A DNA stretch of 27,665 bases from Pseudomonadota bacterium (GCA_023442085.1 JAEZMT010000077.1:1-27665), one strand, 5' to 3'; counted from the first letter of the stretch, positions 8,317-16,521 are shown. Notes: generated from the sequence alone by a model not told the origin. A program made the numbers and translations.

Positions 8317-9123
8317 TCAAGCGGATGGCGTCCTTCGGCGCTCCAGATCAATCAGGTAGCGATCAACCAGATCCCTGTGCTCCTGGGTCTGGTGGGCGAG
8401 GGTTTGCAGGGCGGCGGTCGCATCGAGGCTGCTGGCCAGATCGTTGCGCTCGGAGAGGCGCAGAAGCCTTTTCGTGTACCGAAGCGCAATGGCGGAATTT
8501 CGAGAGATCTCGCCCGCCAGTTCCCGCCCGCGCGTCATCAGGCGCTCGCGCGGGACGACCTCGGAGACGAGCCCGATGTCGAGGGCAGTTGCGGCGTTGA
8601 TGATCCGTCCGGTGAACGCCATCTCGGCCGCGCGCGCCTGCCCGATCGCCCGCGGCAGGAACCAGGCGCCGCCGATCCCCGAGATGATGCCGAGGCGCAC
8701 AAATGTCTCGGCAAACCTCGCCTCTTGCGCAGCGATACGCAGGTCGCACATGCAGGCGAGGTCGAGGCCGGCGCCCATGGCGGGGCCGTTCACGGCCGCG
8801 ATCACGGGCACCTCCAAGCCGTGGAGTGCGAGCGCAAGGCGCTGCAGGGTTCTGCGATAGCGCTCGCCGATCTCGGTCGGATTTCCGGCCATGAAACCCT
8901 GGTGGGCTTGCATGTCCTTGACGTTGCCGCCGGCGCAGAAAGCCGGGCCTTCGCCGGTCAAAATGGCTACGTGAATGCTCGTATCGCCGTTGATTTTGGC
9001 CAGCGCCTCGATGATCTCGAAGCATTGCTCGGGACGCGAGAGCGCATTCCGGGTCTCCGGCTCGTCCATGGACAGGATGACGAGCGGTCCTTCGCGCTCG
9101 ATCTTGACGAAGGGGGCAGTCAA
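8317..9123 (-). CDS. Enoyl-CoA hydratase/isomerase (crotonase) family protein
   Basis: A 268-residue crotonase. It has the first oxyanion-hole motif AFCAGGNVKDM (about 61-71) and the second GPAMGAGLDLACMCD (about 113-127). Against classic enoyl-CoA hydratase, the first catalytic Glu aligns with Asp121 and the second with Phe141, a non-acidic position; Glu139 lies nearby. It may therefore be an isomerase, hydrolase or other thioester enzyme and not a plain hydratase. The start is TTG, overlapping the CoA-transferase stop (TTGA) with AGGAGA 8 nt upstream. It is co-transcribed with that transferase and should act on the CoA ester it makes. Confidence 0.88.
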   Translation of the reverse strand: MTAPFVKIEREGPLVILSMDEPETRNALSRPEQCFEIIEALAKINGDTSIHVAILTGEGPAFCAGGNVKDMQAHQGFMAGNPTEIGERYRRTLQRLALALHGLEVPVIAAVNGPAMGAGLDLACMCDLRIAAQEARFAETFVRLGIISGIGGAWFLPRAIGQARAAEMAFTGRIINAATALDIGLVSEVVPRERLMTRGRELAGEISRNSAIALRYTKRLLRLSERNDLASSLDATAALQTLAHQTQEHRDLVDRYLIDLERRRTPSA

Positions 9124-10319
9124 ACGGCTTCTCCTGTGAATACGATGTCGTCCGAGATCAGCGTTTCGATCTCGCTTGGCGCGAAGCCGAAGCGGGCGAG
9201 GACGGCTCGGGAATCCTGGCCAATGAGGGGCGGAGGAGAGGCCCGCTCCGCGGGTGCTCCGCTCAAGGCGAAACCGGGCATGCGGAAGGACCCCGCCTTG
9301 GGATGATCAATCCCGATCTCGATGCCGCTGGCGGCATACTGCTCGGATGAAGCCACCTGGGCATAGTCCGCGACCGGAGCGGCGAGGATGTCAGCATCCT
9401 GCAGCACGGCCATCCAGTCGGCGCTGGTTCGCGTTCGAAAAATGGGATCGAGTATCTCCCGCAGCGCAGCCCGGTTCGCGACCCGCTCCGCGTTGGTGGC
9501 GAAGCGCGGGTCGTCGATCAGGTCGTAACGGCCGATCAGGGAGCAAAGGGCGCGCCAGCGTGCGTCCTGATAGGCGCCGACCATGATCCAGCCGTCGCAG
9601 GTCGGCAGGGCCTCATTCACCGCCGCATAGGGTGCGGCGCTCCCGCTCGGCGCCGACAGCGTGCCCGACCCGAGATAAGCAGCAATATTCAGCTGCTGCA
9701 GCATGAGCATTGAATTGTAGAGATTGACGTCAAGGTGGGCGCCCTCGCCAGTCACATCGCGGCGCCGCAGTGCTGACAGGATGGCCACGACGGCAAACAG
9801 CGCCCCGGTCATGTCTGCCAGCGGCAGGGGTGCCTTGCTGGGGCTGCCATCCCGGGCAATGATACCGCTCATGATGCCCGTTGCCGCCTGGACGATGCCG
9901 TCAACGCCGGGCAGGTCACGCCATGGTCCGCTCTGGCCGTAGGCAGAGAGGGAGCAGGAGATCAGACCAGGCCGTATAGCACTGAGGCTGGCATGGTCGA
10001 TGCCGAGACGCGACGCGACGCCGGGCCGGAAGTTCTCGATGAGCACATCGGTCGCCCCGATCATGCGATGGACGACGCGGAGCGCCTCAGGGCGCTTGAG
10101 ATCGAGGCTCAGCCCCAGCTTGTTCCGGTTGGACGTCAGCGCGGCCAGGCTCTCGCCATTCTGCCACGGAGGGCCGAGCTTGCGAGCGAGCTCGCCCGAG
10201 GGGGGCTCAATCTTGACCACCGTAGCTCCCATGTCGGCGAGCCACATGCCGCAAACCGGGCCAGCGATCAGCTGGCCGAAATCGAGGACAGTCAGTCCCG
10301 AAAGGGCACGTTCTAGCAT
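9120..10319 (-). CDS. Family III acyl-CoA transferase (CaiB/BaiF)
   Basis: A 399-residue CoA-transferase that would move CoA from a donor such as succinyl-CoA to an organic acid. The start is set at MLERALSGLTVLDFGQ, where family similarity begins; the open frame extends 71 codons further upstream without resemblance. N-terminal signature: GPVCGMWLADMGATVVKIEPP. The catalytic Asp is expected at residue 140 in LPGVDGIVQA. IENFRPG (about 95-100) is the conserved CoA-binding region. It is the first gene of a two-gene leftward operon with the crotonase and is divergent from the LysR gene. The family is certain. Acid and donor are not readable. Confidence 0.92.
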   Translation of the reverse strand: MLERALSGLTVLDFGQLIAGPVCGMWLADMGATVVKIEPPSGELARKLGPPWQNGESLAALTSNRNKLGLSLDLKRPEALRVVHRMIGATDVLIENFRPGVASRLGIDHASLSAIRPGLISCSLSAYGQSGPWRDLPGVDGIVQAATGIMSGIIARDGSPSKAPLPLADMTGALFAVVAILSALRRRDVTGEGAHLDVNLYNSMLMLQQLNIAAYLGSGTLSAPSGSAAPYAAVNEALPTCDGWIMVGAYQDARWRALCSLIGRYDLIDDPRFATNAERVANRAALREILDPIFRTRTSADWMAVLQDADILAAPVADYAQVASSEQYAASGIEIGIDHPKAGSFRMPGFALSGAPAERASPPPLIGQDSRAVLARFGFAPSEIETLISDDIVFTGEAV

Positions 10320-10391
10320 GGGCTTAGAGGCTCCTCGACAGCTTCCACCGCTGCCTTGAAGGCCAACTTGTATGGGCTTGCGACCTCCGGA

Positions 10392-10427
10392 CAATCGATT
10401 AAAATTGCGCAACAATTGACTAAATTG
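10392..10427. promoter_or_regulatory. Candidate LysR-type operator between CoA-transferase and LysR genes
   Basis: The 118-bp divergent intergenic region contains two related dyads: CAAT-N8-ATTG at 10392-10407 and CAATT-GACTA-AATTG at 10413-10427. Their centres are 20 bp apart, and an 8-bp palindrome TTGCGCAA lies between. LysR regulators typically bind T-N11-A dyads in phased pairs next to their own gene, so this is a good candidate autoregulatory site. Function is inferred. Confidence 0.45.
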
Positions 10428-10437
10428 GAACGATTCC

Positions 10438-11331
10438 TTGAGAGATCTCCCTCCCATGAATGCGCTGCTCGCCTTCGAGATCGTCGCGCGAACGGGGAGT
10501 GTCAGGTCCGCGGCGGACGAGTTGTTCGTCACGTCCGGCGCCGTGAGCCGGCAGATCCGGCAGCTGGAAGATCACTTCGGTGTCCCGCTGTTTGCCCGAC
10601 AGGGCCGAGGCCTCGCGCTGACCTCCGTGGGCGCGGCCTATTACGAGCGAGTGAGTGCTCATTTCGACGGCCTGCGGCGGGCAAGCGCCCTGCTTCATTC
10701 GTCTTCGGGGCGGTCGGTATTGCGCCTGCGCTCCTACACCACCTTCGCCACGCGCTGGCTCATTCCCCGGCTCTCGCAATTCCAACTCGCGCATCCGCAA
10801 TTCGATGTCCGCCTGACAACCGTGTCCGAATGGAGCGAACTTGGGGAATTCGACGCCGCCATCCGGCTCGGCGACGGCGCGTGGCCGGACCTCGACAAAA
10901 TACCCCTGGTTCCCAATGTCCTCGTTCCCGTCTGCAACCCCGCCCTGCCCGGCGCTTCGGACGGCCCGGATCTGGGGTGGCTGGCCCAGCAGGTGCTGTT
11001 CTTCGTCCGGGCGCGTCCCGATGATTGGTCGCTCTGGAGCGAGGCTGCAGGCTTCGATCTGGGACGGGCCAAGCGGACGCGGGAACTCGAAAGCTCGGCC
11101 CTCGCCTATCAGGCTGCCGTCGAGGCACGCGGCGTTGCCCTGGCGCAGCACGTCCTCGTGTGCGGCGAACTCGAGATGGGCACTCTAATCGCCCCCATCG
11201 GGACCTCGCTCGATCGAGGTACATTCACCTATTACCTGGTGACCCCGCTGCAGACCCAGAAGTTGGAAGCCCTCAGCCAGCTCAAACGTTGGCTCACCGC
11301 GGGGCAAGACGTGCTGCCGCACACATCCTGA
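10438..11331 (+). CDS. LysR-family transcriptional regulator (GcvA-like)
   Basis: A 297-residue LysR regulator. The winged helix-turn-helix is at residues 5-65 (SVRSAADELFVTSGAVSRQIRQLEDHFG), followed by a periplasmic-binding-fold effector domain (about 92-295). I use the TTG at 10438 because it gives the N-terminus MRDLPPMNALLAFE, matching the LPPLNALRAFE start common in GcvA-type regulators. The ATG at 10456 would lose LPP and is the alternative. It diverges from the CoA-transferase/crotonase operon and is followed in the same direction by the TRAP operon, so it probably controls one or both in response to the substrate or its CoA ester. Confidence 0.92.
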   Translation: MRDLPPMNALLAFEIVARTGSVRSAADELFVTSGAVSRQIRQLEDHFGVPLFARQGRGLALTSVGAAYYERVSAHFDGLRRASALLHSSSGRSVLRLRSYTTFATRWLIPRLSQFQLAHPQFDVRLTTVSEWSELGEFDAAIRLGDGAWPDLDKIPLVPNVLVPVCNPALPGASDGPDLGWLAQQVLFFVRARPDDWSLWSEAAGFDLGRAKRTRELESSALAYQAAVEARGVALAQHVLVCGELEMGTLIAPIGTSLDRGTFTYYLVTPLQTQKLEALSQLKRWLTAGQDVLPHTS

Positions 11332-11572
11332 CGCCAAAATCCCTCCATGTGTTTCGTTTCGCTATGCTCAACAGTTGCGTCAATTTAATCGCTGGTTCCG
11401 GTTTGGGTCCCTCGCTAGCTTCGATCAAGTCGAAGCGCCACGGGCAGATATGGCCTCGCGGTGCCGTTGGCCCAGTTGGTCGCGCACATGCTGCCGGACC
11501 AAGCTCAATTGCCTCAAACACGGCACCGGCGAATTCGCCGGAAGAATAAGTAATAACGGGAGGGTTACGCCA
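11332..11572 (+). promoter_or_regulatory. TRAP operon leader with dyad sequences
   Basis: This 241-bp region between LysR and dctQ has two strong symmetric sequences. One is a 7-bp inverted repeat GCTTCGA-N5-TCGAAGC at 11418-11436. The other is a perfect 16-bp palindrome CCGGCGAATTCGCCGG at 11526-11541, 31 bp before the dctQ ATG. Either could be an operator. The second could also fold in the leader RNA just upstream of the GGGAGG ribosome binding site. No recognisable gene lies here. Confidence 0.4.
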
Positions 11573-12112
11573 ATGACGCGGCTCGGCTGCATCTTTCGCG
11601 CCATCGAGCGCTCGACCACCTATATTGGGACACTTTGTCTTTTTGCGCTCATGTTGATCGTCACGATGGACGTCGGAGCGCGCTATTTCCTGAGTCGACC
11701 GTTTGTTTGGTCCTATGATGTCATCACGCTCTACCTGACGCCCGCCTTGTTCTTCCTTGTGCTCTCCGACAGCTTTCGCAGCGGCGCCCAGGTGAATGTG
11801 GACGTTCTCCACCGCCTGCTCCCAAGATCGGTGCGCCGGTACACCGACGCTCTGTGCAACCTCCTCGCCTTCGCCGTATTCGCGCTTATCGCCTACGCTG
11901 GCGCCCTGCGCGCTGCCGCAAGCTTCATGAATGCGGATGTGACTGTTGGGATCGTCCCCTGGCCCACGTGGCCGTCCGTGGCCCTCGTCCCGCTCGGTGG
12001 CGGCATGCTCGCCCTGCGCCTTCTTGCCCGCGCCATAGCGGACCTGCTGGGCACTGCGGAGGAAGCGTCGCCGGGCGCCCACCATCTTGAAACTCAGGGA
12101 GCCTTCGAATGA
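11573..12112 (+). CDS. dctQ: TRAP transporter small permease, DctQ family
   Basis: A 179-residue integral membrane protein with about four hydrophobic segments (near residues 16-36, 50-68, 88-110 and 130-152). The DctQ signature region is GARYFLSRPFVWSYDVITLYLTPALFF (about 35-61). It partners the large permease to import a carboxylate with the Na+ gradient. The start at 11573 has GGGAGG upstream; longer in-frame extensions lack family similarity. The stop overlaps the dctM start as ATGA. First gene of the dctQMP operon. Confidence 0.9.
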   Translation: MTRLGCIFRAIERSTTYIGTLCLFALMLIVTMDVGARYFLSRPFVWSYDVITLYLTPALFFLVLSDSFRSGAQVNVDVLHRLLPRSVRRYTDALCNLLAFAVFALIAYAGALRAAASFMNADVTVGIVPWPTWPSVALVPLGGGMLALRLLARAIADLLGTAEEASPGAHHLETQGAFE

Positions 12113-13395
12113 CCCTTCCGCTCGTCATGGGTTCGCTGTTCGGGCTCCTCGCGCTTGGTGCGCCGGTCGGCTTCGCCATGCTCATCGCCGGTGCGGCCGG
12201 CCTCCTCCTGGTGGTCGGCTTCGACGGCCTTGTCGGCATTCTGGAAACCACGCCGCTCACACTCGCGGGGATCTACGAGTTCATCACCATCCCGCTTTTT
12301 CTTCTGATGGCCGAGTTCATCCTCCAGAGCGGCATGGCGGATGACCTGTTTCGGACCACAGCCGCCTGGGTTGGGCGCCTGCGCGGCGGCCTCGGCATGG
12401 CGACCGCCCTTGCCGGCGCCGGCTTCGGCGCGATCTGCGGAACCAGCACCGCCTCCGCCGCGACCCTCTCGGCGACCAGCCTTCCCGCCATGATCAAGCA
12501 GGGCTACGAGCCGAGCCTCGCGGCCGGCGTCGTGTCGATCTCCGGCACGCTCGCCATGCTGATCCCGCCGAGCGTCGCCATGGTCGTCTACGGGCTACTT
12601 GCCAATGTGAACATCGGGCAATTGCTCATCGCCGGCCTTCTGCCGGGTCTTCTCGTGATGCTCACGATCATGGCGACCGTCTATGTGCTCGCCTGGAGAC
12701 ACCCGGAGCATGCGCCCTCCGCGCCCGAGGTGCCACTGCGCGAGAAGATCGCCATGCTCAAGGTGGTCGGCCCGTTGCTTCTCCTCTTCGCCGCCGTCAC
12801 CGGCATCATCTATACCGGCGCCGCCACTCCGACCGAGGCCGCCGCCGTCGGCGCCTTCATGGGGTTCCTGCTGCTGTGGTATTCGGGCCGGCTCACCCTG
12901 GGCGGCCTCCAGCAGGCGCTGCTGCGCGCCGCCCATGGCAGCGCCATGGTGATGGTCATTCTGCTCGGCGCAAGTGTATTTGGCTATTTCTTTGCAATTA
13001 CCCAGGTGACGCAGGATCTGATCGCCTTCGTCGGGTCTCTCGACGTATCACGCTGGGTGATCCTGGTGTTGATCCTGTGCGGCTACATCGTGCTTGGGTC
13101 GTTCATGGACCAAATCGCCATCCTGGTGCTCACCGTGCCGGTGGTGGTGCCGCTGATGTCTTCTCTGGGTTTCGACCTCGTCTGGTTCGGCGTCATCAAG
13201 ATCGTCACCGCCGAGATCGGCATGATCACGCCCCCCATCGGGCTCAATTGCTACGTCGTCGCACGCTACGCCAATCGCCCGGTCGGCGAGGTGTTCCGCG
13301 GGACGCTGCCCCACTTTGTCGCCCATCTCATCGCCATCGCCCTCCTCGTGGCCTTTCCGGGAATTGCGCTCTGGCTTCCGAGCATGATGCGCTGA
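12109..13395 (+). CDS. dctM: TRAP transporter large permease, DctM family
   Basis: A 428-residue, strongly hydrophobic protein with about 11-12 membrane segments, the transport channel of a TRAP system. Family landmarks include the N-terminal LALGAPVGFAML, the loop GAGFGAICGTSTASAATLSA (about 103-122), the SISGTLAMLIPPSVAMVVYG region (about 143-162), ATPTEAAAVGAF (about 239-250), and GMITPPIGLNCYVV near the C-terminus. Length and motifs are normal. It overlaps dctQ by 4 nt and is 21 nt from dctP. The driving force is likely a Na+ gradient, as in characterised TRAP systems. Confidence 0.95.
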   Translation: MTLPLVMGSLFGLLALGAPVGFAMLIAGAAGLLLVVGFDGLVGILETTPLTLAGIYEFITIPLFLLMAEFILQSGMADDLFRTTAAWVGRLRGGLGMATALAGAGFGAICGTSTASAATLSATSLPAMIKQGYEPSLAAGVVSISGTLAMLIPPSVAMVVYGLLANVNIGQLLIAGLLPGLLVMLTIMATVYVLAWRHPEHAPSAPEVPLREKIAMLKVVGPLLLLFAAVTGIIYTGAATPTEAAAVGAFMGFLLLWYSGRLTLGGLQQALLRAAHGSAMVMVILLGASVFGYFFAITQVTQDLIAFVGSLDVSRWVILVLILCGYIVLGSFMDQIAILVLTVPVVVPLMSSLGFDLVWFGVIKIVTAEIGMITPPIGLNCYVVARYANRPVGEVFRGTLPHFVAHLIAIALLVAFPGIALWLPSMMR

Positions 13396-13416
13396 CAACA
13401 ACAAGAGGAGGAAACA

Positions 13417-14454
13417 ATGCTGAAGAAGATCAAGGCGACGATGCTCGGCGCGCTGGCTCTTGCCGTGACCAGTGGGGCTGCGGACGCGCAGTCGAAAGTG
13501 ACCCTGCGCGTCGCGGATTCCCTACCGGTCGGACACATCATTTCCGCGTCCGCCACCAAGCCCTGGATCGAGCTTGTCCGGGAGCTGTCGAAGGGCAGTA
13601 TCGAGATCCAGTACTTTCCTGCGGAACAGCTTGGAAAAGCGAAGGACTTTCTTCAGCTGACCCAGTCCGGCCTCGTGGACGTGGGCTATGTCGGTCCGTC
13701 TTACGTGGCCGACAAGATGCCGCTTTCGGCGGTCGCCGAGCTCCCTGGGGCCTTCTCAAGCGCCTGCCAGGTGATGACCGCTTACTGGCAGCTCGTGAAG
13801 GAGGGAGGCTTCCTTTACGAGCAGGAGTTCAAGCCAAACAAAATTCGTCCTTTGTTCATCGTTGCCCTGCCGCCCTACCAGGCCATTCTCGGTGCCTCAG
13901 TGCCGGCTGTCAGCCTTCAGGATCTCGCGGGCAAGAAGATCCGGGCGGCGGGCGGCGCCCAGGATCTGACGCTGCGCAAGCTCGGTATGGTGCCCGTCCG
14001 CATGGCGCCGCCCGAGATCTATGAATCGCTCGGGCGCGGCACCGTCGACGGGGCACTCCTTGCCCTCATTAGCGTCGAATCCTACAAGCTCACGGATGTC
14101 ACAAAGTCAGTGACCAGCGGGCAGAACTTCGGCACCGTCGTGGTGAGCTATTCGATCAGCGAAGCCAAGTGGAACAGCCTGCCTCAAGTTGCCAGAGAGG
14201 TTCTGACCCGGGCCGGCGACGAGACCACACGCAGGGCTTGCAAGGCCTTCGACCGGGAAGAAGCAGATGCAGCTGATCGACTTAAGAAGGACGGCGTGAA
14301 GATCGTTCGCCTCAACGCGACCGATCAGGCCAAGGTCGAAGCGGTCATGGTGCAGGTCGCGGAGGATTGGGCGACGGCGCTGGATGCCCGGGGAAAGCCC
14401 GGAAGCGCGGCGCTGAAGGCGTTTCGGTCTGCGCTTACCCAGGCATCGCAATAG
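13417..14454 (+). CDS. dctP: TRAP transporter substrate-binding protein, DctP family
   Basis: A 345-residue periplasmic binding protein. A signal peptide spans residues 1-24 with likely cleavage ADA|Q. The mature part starts VTLRVADSLPVGH and has the DctP-type pattern. Arg176 in LAGKKIRAAGG sits at the position of the conserved Arg that holds the substrate carboxylate in characterised members. A strong ribosome binding site (GAGGAGG) lies 6 nt before the ATG. The order Q-M-P with the binding protein last is common in alphaproteobacteria. The ligand is expected to be a carboxylate matching the CoA-transferases, but it cannot be named. Confidence 0.93.
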   Translation: MLKKIKATMLGALALAVTSGAADAQSKVTLRVADSLPVGHIISASATKPWIELVRELSKGSIEIQYFPAEQLGKAKDFLQLTQSGLVDVGYVGPSYVADKMPLSAVAELPGAFSSACQVMTAYWQLVKEGGFLYEQEFKPNKIRPLFIVALPPYQAILGASVPAVSLQDLAGKKIRAAGGAQDLTLRKLGMVPVRMAPPEIYESLGRGTVDGALLALISVESYKLTDVTKSVTSGQNFGTVVVSYSISEAKWNSLPQVAREVLTRAGDETTRRACKAFDREEADAADRLKKDGVKIVRLNATDQAKVEAVMVQVAEDWATALDARGKPGSAALKAFRSALTQASQ

Positions 14455-14751
14455 GCCGCAGCACGGGGCCCAGCAACTCGGCGCGATGCGGGCACCCGTG
14501 TCGCTAAATCCAAGCGGGCACGCTCAATGTGCCGCTCTGACGATCCTCGATATGTGGCGGCACAAAGTACTTGCCCAGCCGCAAAACCGGCCCATGACTA
14601 TCGCTTGGATGTCGGCGGCCGGGATAGCCGGGGCGCTCGATATGAAGTGCGGGGTCGAGAAGGTGGCCCAGGTCACGGTCGCAGGCGCGCAGAATGGGCA
14701 GCATACCTCTGCATTGGTCAGCGCCTGTCTTGGACGCGCCTACCGGGGGGC
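14455..14751. other. Unassigned scar region after dctP
   Basis: About 300 bases between the dctP stop and the aldehyde dehydrogenase splinter. Both strands have open frames (14486-14806 plus and the end of 14504-15160 minus), but none resembles a family I know and none has a start context. The minus frame around 14505-14715 has a plausible protein-like composition and could be the tail of a lost gene. Confidence 0.3.
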
Positions 14752-14850
14752 AACGCCGTGGAAGCGGCCCGGCGCGCCATGGAAACGGGACCCTGGGCAT
14801 CCATGACCTCGTCCGCCCGCGGCAAGTTGCTGCGCAAGCTTGGAGACCTG
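14752..14850 (+). pseudogene. Aldehyde dehydrogenase N-terminal splinter
   Basis: Thirty-three codons read NAVEAARRAMETGPWASMTS and then ARGKLLRKLGDL. This matches the stretch near the N-terminus of NAD-dependent aldehyde dehydrogenases (the helix before the first Rossmann strand). No start, no catalytic Cys or Glu region and no remaining domain is present. It runs straight into an IS3 transposase tail, so it is a cut-off piece of a lost gene. Confidence 0.6.
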
Positions 14851-14860
14851 ACCTCGCGGC

Positions 14861-15212
14861 GGCCTGGTGCATCACTCCGATAAAGGTTCTCAATACGTGA
14901 GCACCCGCTACACCGAGCGCTTGGCCGAAGCGGGCATCGAGCCCTCTGTCGGCAGCGTCAGTGACAGCTACGACCATGCCCCCGCCGAGACGATCAACGG
15001 CCTCTACAAGGCCGAGGTCATTCATCGGCGGGGTCCTTGGCGATCCTTCGAAGCCGTCGCATTCGCGACGCTCAGCTGGGTCCGGCTGCTGGAGCCCATC
15101 GGCAACATTCCGTCGGCCGAAGCCGAGGAACGCGACTATGCTCAGCTCGACGAGCACCAAATGGCGGCGTGGCTCAAACCAAATGGCCTCCGGTGAAGCC
15201 GGGACGGTTCAC
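14861..15212 (+). mobile_element. IS3-family transposase (OrfB) C-terminal remnant with right end
   Basis: The frame from 14861 to 15196 encodes the C-terminal part of an IS3-group DDE transposase: LVHHSDKGSQYVS (second catalytic Asp), then DSYDHAPAETINGLYKAEV (catalytic Glu) and RLLEPIGNIPSAEAEERDY. Family members have roughly DWFNNR before RLLEP, and these about six codons are missing here (LSWVRLLEP). The catalytic neighbourhood is also altered (YDHAPAET, usually YDNALAET). The DNA after the stop, to about 15212 (CCGGGACGGTTCA), resembles the terminal inverted repeat of this group. The 5' half, orfA and left end are absent, so the element is dead. Confidence 0.8.
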
Positions 15213-15297
15213 TATGATCGTTGCTCCCACACATTCTTCTCAGCCATCTGCATCGCCGCAACAGTCATCTTCTGGCTCTGATTGGCGCGTCCCAAAC

Positions 15298-16521
15298 CTA
15301 ACCATTCACCAGAACGCATTTTGACTGTTCTAGAGGCTGAAACGCCGCGTCTGCTGGGACGGTCCCGATCTGCCGATAATAATCCCACGGCCGCTCGGAT
15401 TCTCCTGGCCGCTTTACTTCAAACATATACATGTCGTGAACCATGCGGCCGTCCTTGCGAATATACCCTTTCTTAAAAAATACATCGTTGACAGGCAGCT
15501 CGCGCATTTTGGCCATGACGGCTTCCGTACGATCGGTCCCTGCCGCTTCAACCGCCTTGAGATAGTGAAGCGTCGCCGAATAGACCCCAGCCTGAAGCAT
15601 GTTCGGCATAGCTTGCATGCGTTCATGGAACCTTTGCGCGAACTTTCTCGTCTCGTCGCTCATGTCCCAATATGCGGCCTCCATGATAACAAGGCCCTGC
15701 GCCTGCGCGAGGCCGAGGCTGTGCACGTCGTTGATCATCGCCGCCAGGGCGGCCAGCTTGATGCCCTTCGCGACAAGGCCGAATTCAGCCGCCTGCTTGA
15801 TCGCGTTGACGGTGTCTCCGCCCGCGTTCGCCAGCCCCAGCACCTTGGCGCCCGACGCTTCCGCCTGCAGCAGCGCAGCCCCGAAATCGTTTGTGCCGAC
15901 CGGAAGACGAACGGACCCCAGAACCTTCCCGCCGCTCTGGCGCACAAACACACTCGCATCCTTCTCGAGGCTGTGGCCGAAGGCATAGTCGGCAGTCAGA
16001 AAGTACCAGGAATTGAGGCCGCTCTTGACGAGACTTGCGCCGACACCGTGGGCGATCGCATACGAATCATACGTCCAATGCACGACGAAGGGCCCGCATG
16101 CCTCGTTGGTAATCCGCATGGAGCCGGGCGAACTCAAGGTGAGGATCTTGTTTTTTTCCTTGGCAACCTCCAGCACCGCCAAGGCCGGAGATGACGATGC
16201 CACATCCAGGATGGCATCGACTTTGTCCTCGTCAAACCAGCGCCGCGCGATCGCGGCCCCGATGTCGGCCTTGTTCTGGTGATCGGCGTAGACCAACTCC
16301 ACCGGCTTCCCCAAGACACGGCCGCCGAATTCGTCGATGGCCATCTGGGCGGCTGTCACGGCGCCCCGGCCGGTTATGGTGGCGAAGACACCGGACATGT
16401 CTTCAATGACGCCGACACGTACCACCCCATAGGAAATCTCACCCCCCTGCGCGGAGCCGATGTCGGGGTAGGACAGTATTCCAAGTGAAGCGATCAGAAG
16501 ACACCATATACCGCGTTTCAT
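15298..16521 (-). CDS. ABC-type branched-chain amino acid/amide binding protein (LivK-like), orphan
   Basis: A 407-residue periplasmic binding protein of the Leu/Ile/Val-type fold. A signal peptide spans about 1-24 with likely cleavage GSA|Q. The mature N-terminus VRVGVIEDMSGVFATITGRG and DHQNKADIGAAIARRWFDED fit the family, in which many members bind aromatic or organic acids and not amino acids. GGGAGGATGAC precedes the ATG. It is the last gene of the leftward thiolase/CoA-transferase/crotonase group, 126 nt after the crotonase. No matching permease or ATPase genes (livHMGF) occur in the window, so it must use transporter parts from elsewhere or have another role. The cut by the IS3 scar downstream may explain their absence. 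Confidence 0.9.
   Translation of the reverse strand: MKRGIWCLLIASLGILSYPDIGSAQGGEISYGVVRVGVIEDMSGVFATITGRGAVTAAQMAIDEFGGRVLGKPVELVYADHQNKADIGAAIARRWFDEDKVDAILDVASSSPALAVLEVAKEKNKILTLSSPGSMRITNEACGPFVVHWTYDSYAIAHGVGASLVKSGLNSWYFLTADYAFGHSLEKDASVFVRQSGGKVLGSVRLPVGTNDFGAALLQAEASGAKVLGLANAGGDTVNAIKQAAEFGLVAKGIKLAALAAMINDVHSLGLAQAQGLVIMEAAYWDMSDETRKFAQRFHERMQAMPNMLQAGVYSATLHYLKAVEAAGTDRTEAVMAKMRELPVNDVFFKKGYIRKDGRMVHDMYMFEVKRPGESERPWDYYRQIGTVPADAAFQPLEQSKCVLVNG

Noticed and set aside
8221..9306. 361-codon plus-strand frame opposite the crotonase
   Set aside because: Shadow frame of the crotonase and CoA-transferase genes, without any recognisable domain.
14504..15160. 218-codon minus-strand open frame in the IS3 scar
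   Set aside because: Most of it is the reverse of the IS3 transposase and ALDH fragment, whose plus-strand frames match known families. Only its last part is unexplained.
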